The position numbers and the translations under genes were made by a program. 64,000 bases of DNA from Polaribacter pectinis (GTDB taxonomy: Bacteria; Bacteroidota; Bacteroidia; Flavobacteriales; Flavobacteriaceae). Where the stretch lies: the NCBI RefSeq assembly GCF_014352875.1, contig NZ_CP060695.1, positions 1,085,501-1,149,500 on the forward strand. Direction: 5' to 3'. The notes below the pieces were generated by a model, which was not told the DNA's origin, did not search any database, and saw only the letters and a program-made list of their open reading frames with translations. This document shows, one piece after another, positions 60,555-64,000 of the stretch. The number at the start of each line of letters is the position of its first letter. Positions within the stretch are counted from its first letter, which is position 1.

Positions 60555-61154
60555 ATGAGTTTTTTAAATGCAATGCAAGAACGTTATACCACAAAAAAGT
60601 ATGACAATACCCAAAAAATAGCTTCAGAAAAAATTGAAGAATTAAAAGAAATTTTATTGTTAAGTCCATCTTCTATAAATAGTCAACCTTGGAAATTTAC
60701 TTTTGTTTCTGATATAACAACTAAAAAGAAATTTGCAGAAGCTTCTTTTTTTAATGCTTCAAAGATTGAAGAATGTGACACTTTAGTTATTTTCAGTAGG
60801 ATTGATAGTGTAGAAAAGTTCGAAAAACAAATCGCTGAAACATTACCAGAAGGCGCAGTTGGTTATTATAATGGTTTCTTAAAACCTTTACCAGAAGAAG
60901 AAATTAAAAGTTGGTTTGCAAATCAGATGTATTTAGCTTTGGGTGTATTTTTAAGCGCATGTGCAGCTATGGGTATTGATGCAACACCAATGGAAGGTAT
61001 TGAGCCAGAAAAATACAATGCAATTTTAGGTGATGAAAATTATCATTCTTTAGTAGGTGTTTGTATTGGTTACAGAGATGAAAGTGATGGGAATATGCCT
61101 TCTAAAAATCCAAAATCTAGAAGACCAATAAACGAAGTTGTAAAATCTATTTAA
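60555..61154 (+). CDS. NAD(P)H-dependent oxidoreductase, nitroreductase family
   Basis: An FMN enzyme of 199 residues of the NfsB/NfnB type that reduces nitro compounds, quinones or similar substrates with NAD(P)H. RYTTKKYDNTQKI is the FMN-phosphate-binding start, LLLSPSSINSQPWKF the second FMN motif, and IDATPMEGIEPEKYNAIL with CIGYRDESD the C-terminal FMN/dimer region. Normal length. It is the probable target of the divergent HxlR regulator, a pairing often seen in quinone- or electrophile-responsive detoxification. Confidence 0.93.
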   Translation: MSFLNAMQERYTTKKYDNTQKIASEKIEELKEILLLSPSSINSQPWKFTFVSDITTKKKFAEASFFNASKIEECDTLVIFSRIDSVEKFEKQIAETLPEGAVGYYNGFLKPLPEEEIKSWFANQMYLALGVFLSACAAMGIDATPMEGIEPEKYNAILGDENYHSLVGVCIGYRDESDGNMPSKNPKSRRPINEVVKSI

Positions 61155-61171
61155 GTTTTTTACTATAAAGT

Positions 61172-63742
61172 TTAACTAATATTTGACCAAATTTTAGACG
61201 ATTTGGTCATTTTTGTATACGCTGTTTTTATTGGGAAGTTTTTTTCTTGAGATAAATTACCATCTTCTTGTAAGATTGAAATAGCTGTATTTCTTGCAGC
61301 AACTAATATTTTAGTGTCTTTTACAACATCTGCAATTTTAAGATTTAAAACACCACTTTGTTGCGTTCCCATTAGATTTCCTGGACCACGTAATTTTAAA
61401 TCTACTTCTGCAATTTTAAATCCATCTGTAGTTTCTACCATCGTTTTTAAACGTGTTTTTGCTTCTTCAGATAATTTATAACTCGATAATAAAATACAGT
61501 AACTTTGGTCTGCTCCTCTCCCAACTCTTCCTCTTAATTGGTGCAATTGAGAAAGTCCAAAACGTTCTGCACTTTCAATAATCATAACACTTGCATTGGG
61601 TACATTTACGCCTACTTCAATTACAGTTGTTGCTACCATAATTTGAGTTTCACCTTTAACAAAACGTTGCATTTCAAAATCCTTGTCTGCAGGTTTCATT
61701 TTTCCATGAACGATACTAATCTGATATTTTGGTGAAGGAAATTCTCTTGAAACACTCTCATAACCATCCATTAAATCTTTATAATCCATGGCTTCAGATT
61801 CTTCAATTAATGGATATACCAAATAGACTTGTCTGCCTTTATCTATTTCATCTTTCATAAATTTAAAGACAGATAGTCTGTTGCTATCAAAACGATGTAC
61901 CGTTTTTACTTCTTTTCTTCCTGGAGGCAACTCATCTATTACAGAAATATCTAAATCACCATAAACAGACATAGCCAAAGTTCTTGGAATTGGTGTTGCT
62001 GTCATTACTAAAATGTGGGGAGGCAGATAAGCCCTCCCTAACCCTCCCAAAGGGAGGGAACTCTTACTCTTATTTTCTTCTTCTTGTGATAAACTTTTTA
62101 ATTCTTCTGATATCTTTTCTAAAACATTTTCAATACTCCCAACAACTTCTTCATTATTAAATCTTATCACTTTAAAGCCTAGTTCCTTAAGAATTTGTGT
62201 TCTTAATTCATCGGCCTCTTTTTGATCTTTTGTGTTGTGATATTTTCCATCAACCTCGATAATTAATCTTTTTGAAATTGAAACAAAGTCTACTATAAAC
62301 TCATCAATAATATGTTGTTTTCTAAATTTATTTTCAAGTTTTTTAGCTCTTAATTGCTCCCAAAGAATTTGTTCAGCTTCTGTAGTTTGTTTTTTTCTAT
62401 CTTTTTGCAATTCTTTCATCAATTTATAAACTGATGGACGAGCTGTCATATATTTTTCACGCACAGATTGGGCCTCCTCCCTTTGGGAGGATTGAGGTGG
62501 GCCACCTTTCATCCATAATTTTGCTCTTTGAGCGACACCAAATCTGTGCTGTTCATCAATAATTGCGATTCCTAAATTTTTAAACTGGACTTTGTCTTCC
62601 AATAAAGCGTGTGTTCCAACCAAAATATGTAAGCTTCCATCTTCTAAATTTGCGTGAATTTCTCTTCGTTTTTTTGTTTTTACAGAACCAGTTAAAATAT
62701 CAACTTTAATATCCATTCCTTCTAAAAGCTCTGAAACTGCAGTAAAATGCTGATTCGCCAAAATTTCTGTTGGTGCCATAATTGTGGCTTGAAAACCATT
62801 ATCAATTGCTAAAAGCATAGTTAATAAAGCAACAATTGTTTTTCCAGAACCTACATCTCCTTGTAAAAGGCGATTCATATGAGCACCTGAAGCAACATCT
62901 TTTCTAATTTCTTTCAACACTCTTTTTTGAGCATTTGTTAAATCAAAAGGTAACTTTTCACTATAAAATTGATTAAAAACTTCGCCAACATTTTCAAATA
63001 TAAATCCTTTGTTTTTAGTTTTGTTGATGAGTTTCTTTCTCAATAATTGTAATTGAATAAAAAACAATTCTTCGAATTTTAAGCGATTTTGTGCTTTCGC
63101 TAAATTTTCTTGACTTTTAGGAAAATGCACATTTAATAATGCATCTCGCTTTTTCATCAATTTAAAATCCTCTAAAACTTCTTGCGATAAACTTTCTTGA
63201 ATTCCGTCGTAAAATTGTTGCAACAAATTTTGAATGTAATTACGCATCAATTTATTAGAGACTCCAGAATTTGTTAATTTTTCTGTGGAAGGATAAACTG
63301 GTTGCATCTTTGTTTGCAACTTTTTCTTATATTCTGTAACCAATTCCATCTCTGGATGCGGAATACTAAAATTTCCATTATAATGATTCAATTTTCCATA
63401 AACCACATAAGGTTCATTAATTTTAAGTGAATCTTTAATCCATTTTTGCCCTTTAAACCAAACCAATTCCATGGTTCCAGAAGCATCTTGGAACGTTGCC
63501 ACTAACCTAATTCCTCTTTTTTGAGCAACAGATTTTACACGTGTAATTTTTCCAACAATTTGTACTTCAGAAGAATTAGGTTGTAAATCTTTAATGGCGT
63601 AAAACTGTGTTTTATCTATATATCTAAAAGGAAAGAAATTTAATAAATCGTTACATGTTTTAATACCCAATTCTGTGTATAAAAGCGCTGCTCTTTGAAC
63701 ACTAATTCCTTTTATATATGTTATTGGGTAATCTAAATTCAA
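61172..63742 (-). CDS. recG: ATP-dependent DNA helicase RecG carrying an inserted DUF559 domain
   Basis: A 3'-5' helicase of 856 residues that remodels stalled forks and Holliday junctions. The wedge domain (about 1-230) opens with YIKGISVQRAALLYTELGIKT. Walker A is LLQGDVGSGKTIVAL, motif II IIDEQHRFGVAQRAKLW, motif III VMTATPIPRTLAMSVYGD, and the C-terminal helicase lobe has VIEVGVNVPNASVMIIE and QLRGRVGRG. Ordinary RecG has about 700 residues. Residues about 414-573 are extra and lie between motifs II and III. All helicase motifs are otherwise intact and no stop codon or frameshift is present. On the minus strand TATTTTCG (63770-63763) is the likely -7 box. Confidence 0.95.
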   Translation of the reverse strand: MNLDYPITYIKGISVQRAALLYTELGIKTCNDLLNFFPFRYIDKTQFYAIKDLQPNSSEVQIVGKITRVKSVAQKRGIRLVATFQDASGTMELVWFKGQKWIKDSLKINEPYVVYGKLNHYNGNFSIPHPEMELVTEYKKKLQTKMQPVYPSTEKLTNSGVSNKLMRNYIQNLLQQFYDGIQESLSQEVLEDFKLMKKRDALLNVHFPKSQENLAKAQNRLKFEELFFIQLQLLRKKLINKTKNKGFIFENVGEVFNQFYSEKLPFDLTNAQKRVLKEIRKDVASGAHMNRLLQGDVGSGKTIVALLTMLLAIDNGFQATIMAPTEILANQHFTAVSELLEGMDIKVDILTGSVKTKKRREIHANLEDGSLHILVGTHALLEDKVQFKNLGIAIIDEQHRFGVAQRAKLWMKGGPPQSSQREEAQSVREKYMTARPSVYKLMKELQKDRKKQTTEAEQILWEQLRAKKLENKFRKQHIIDEFIVDFVSISKRLIIEVDGKYHNTKDQKEADELRTQILKELGFKVIRFNNEEVVGSIENVLEKISEELKSLSQEEENKSKSSLPLGGLGRAYLPPHILVMTATPIPRTLAMSVYGDLDISVIDELPPGRKEVKTVHRFDSNRLSVFKFMKDEIDKGRQVYLVYPLIEESEAMDYKDLMDGYESVSREFPSPKYQISIVHGKMKPADKDFEMQRFVKGETQIMVATTVIEVGVNVPNASVMIIESAERFGLSQLHQLRGRVGRGADQSYCILLSSYKLSEEAKTRLKTMVETTDGFKIAEVDLKLRGPGNLMGTQQSGVLNLKIADVVKDTKILVAARNTAISILQEDGNLSQEKNFPIKTAYTKMTKSSKIWSNIS
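62023..62503 (-). mobile_element. In-frame insertion in recG: DUF559 PD-(D/E)XK-type domain with repeat ends
   Basis: About 481 bases, open in the recG frame. The ends are inverted repeats GGCCCACCTC-AATCCTCCC and CCCTCCCTAACCCTCCC, each continuing into an AAAGGGAGG hairpin, related to the elements at 6504 and 23845. The ends are translated as GPPQSSQREEAQ and SSLPLGGLGRAY. Inside, RecG residues about 450-548 form a DUF559/Vsr-like nuclease domain. TEAEQILWEQLR has E457, FIVDF has D485, IEVDGKYH has E496, D498 and H502, and LGFKVIRFNNEEV ends the core. There are no intein splice residues. Confidence 0.85.
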
Positions 63743-63762
63743 CGTTGATAAGTTTGTAAAAA

Positions 63763-63799
63763 CGAAAATACGAAATACCTTTTATTTCACGTATCTTTG
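63763..63799. promoter_or_regulatory. Divergent -7 boxes of recG and the RsmB-like gene
   Basis: TATTTTCG on the minus strand (63770-63763) lies 21 bases before the recG ATG. TATCTTTG on the plus strand (63792-63799) lies 21 bases before the ATG at 63821. Confidence 0.6.
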
Positions 63800-63820
63800 C
63801 ACTCGATTTATAATTAAAAA

Positions 63821-64000
63821 ATGAGATTACATAGAAATTTAACATTTGCTGTTATTGACAGTATTAGAGATATATTTAACGAAGGAGTTTATGCAGATAA
63901 AGCTGTAGAAAAAGCCTTAAAAAGAGATAAACGTTGGGGAGCAAGAGATCGTAAGTTTGTTGCAGAAACAATTTACGATATTGTTCGTTGGAATCGTTTA
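63821..64000 (+). CDS. RsmB-like rRNA (cytosine-C5) methyltransferase, 3'-truncated by the window edge
   Basis: The first 60 codons of a gene that runs off the window. They read MRLHRNLTFAVIDSIRDIF and ADKAVEKALKRDKRWGARDRKFVAETIYDIVRWNRL. This is the NusB-like N-terminal helical domain with the signature RDRxFxxxxxYxxVRW of RsmB/Fmu family 16S rRNA m5C methyltransferases. The catalytic SAM domain would follow outside. A perfect TATCTTTG box stands upstream. The assignment depends on this N-terminal motif only. Confidence 0.75.
   Translation, partial: MRLHRNLTFAVIDSIRDIFNEGVYADKAVEKALKRDKRWGARDRKFVAETIYDIVRWNRL

Noticed and set aside
62023..62503. The recG insert as an intein or group I/II intron
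   Set aside because: No N-terminal Cys/Ser splice block, no C-terminal HN, no LAGLIDADG motif and no intron secondary structure. The frame stays open through the whole segment, and the ends are hairpin repeats.
1..64000. tRNA, rRNA, tmRNA or RNase P RNA genes
   Set aside because: I looked for cloverleaf T-loop (GGTTCGAATC-like) and conserved rRNA words in the gaps and saw none. A dedicated RNA-gene search could still find a divergent one.

Overview
The window looks like a stretch of a Flavobacteriaceae chromosome, most likely Polaribacter or a close relative. This is inferred from the very A+T-rich sequence, the gene families (DUF2490, DUF6048, DUF6452, DUF6702, DUF6787, a RibB with a decayed RibA half, lysophospholipid acyltransferase and MutS2 of the Bacteroidetes type) and the promoter boxes. 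Many start codons are preceded by the Bacteroidetes -7 element TAnnTTTG rather than by a strong Shine-Dalgarno sequence. I saw no rRNA, tRNA, prophage, transposase gene or CRISPR array. Most of the window is housekeeping chromosome. The unusual material is in small insertions and repeats.

Layout. 1-8.2 kb: the 3' part of pckA, a DUF2490 barrel, a trans-sulfuration PLP enzyme, a DUF2520 Rossmann protein with a KdsC-like phosphatase, DUF2147, pcm, a Gfo/Idh oxidoreductase, 3-hydroxyacyl-CoA dehydrogenase and a PagL-like lipid A deacylase. 8.2-9.8 kb: dps and oxyR, divergent around a T-N11-A palindrome. 9.9-12.2 kb: an alpha-oxoamine synthase and a cysteine-synthase-like enzyme, a likely sulfonolipid (capnine) pair. 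12.3-19.5 kb: S9 peptidase, YbaB, AsmA, DUF5362 and ornithine aminotransferase. 19.8-27.2 kb: rlmD, pterin dehydratase, two envelope proteins, a 2OG-Fe(II) oxygenase, a SUI1 factor, and a compact operon of DUF1835, nucleoside phosphorylase, a binding protein and a small lipoprotein. 27.4-33.6 kb: ung and mutS2 (divergent), a cassette-like CPBP protease gene, two small proteins and a MATE pump. 33.7-40.5 kb: tpx-dgkA, then ftsK-lolA-lptF/G-ribB. 40.5-49.3 kb: pepE and a cluster of exported proteins ending in two tandem M1 metallopeptidases. 49.4-56.9 kb, mostly minus strand: acyltransferase, NUDIX, DUF6787-lgt, yidD-cysS, and an ECF sigma operon with an anti-sigma-like gene and a surface protein. 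57-64 kb: meaB, an APC permease, a second cassette-like gene, a divergent HxlR/nitroreductase pair, recG carrying a nuclease-domain insertion, and the start of an RsmB-like methyltransferase.

Four repeat or insertion systems stand out. (1) RecG contains an in-frame insert of about 160 codons, a DUF559 PD-(D/E)XK-type domain bounded by CCTCCCAAAGGGAGG hairpin repeats. Two small gene-free elements with related ends sit just upstream of the hbd and SUI1 start codons. (2) Two unrelated single genes (CPBP protease and an unknown membrane-anchored protein) are each framed by the same pair of palindromic sites, about 62 bp upstream and about 137 bp downstream, an arrangement that resembles a gene cassette. 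(3) A 70-90 bp intergenic hairpin repeat (GCGTTAGGGATTGAA...GAAAGCCC) occurs three times. (4) Promoter palindromes suggest simple regulatory switches at oxyR/dps, hxlR/nitroreductase and rocD. All family names come from reading motifs by eye. No database search was run.
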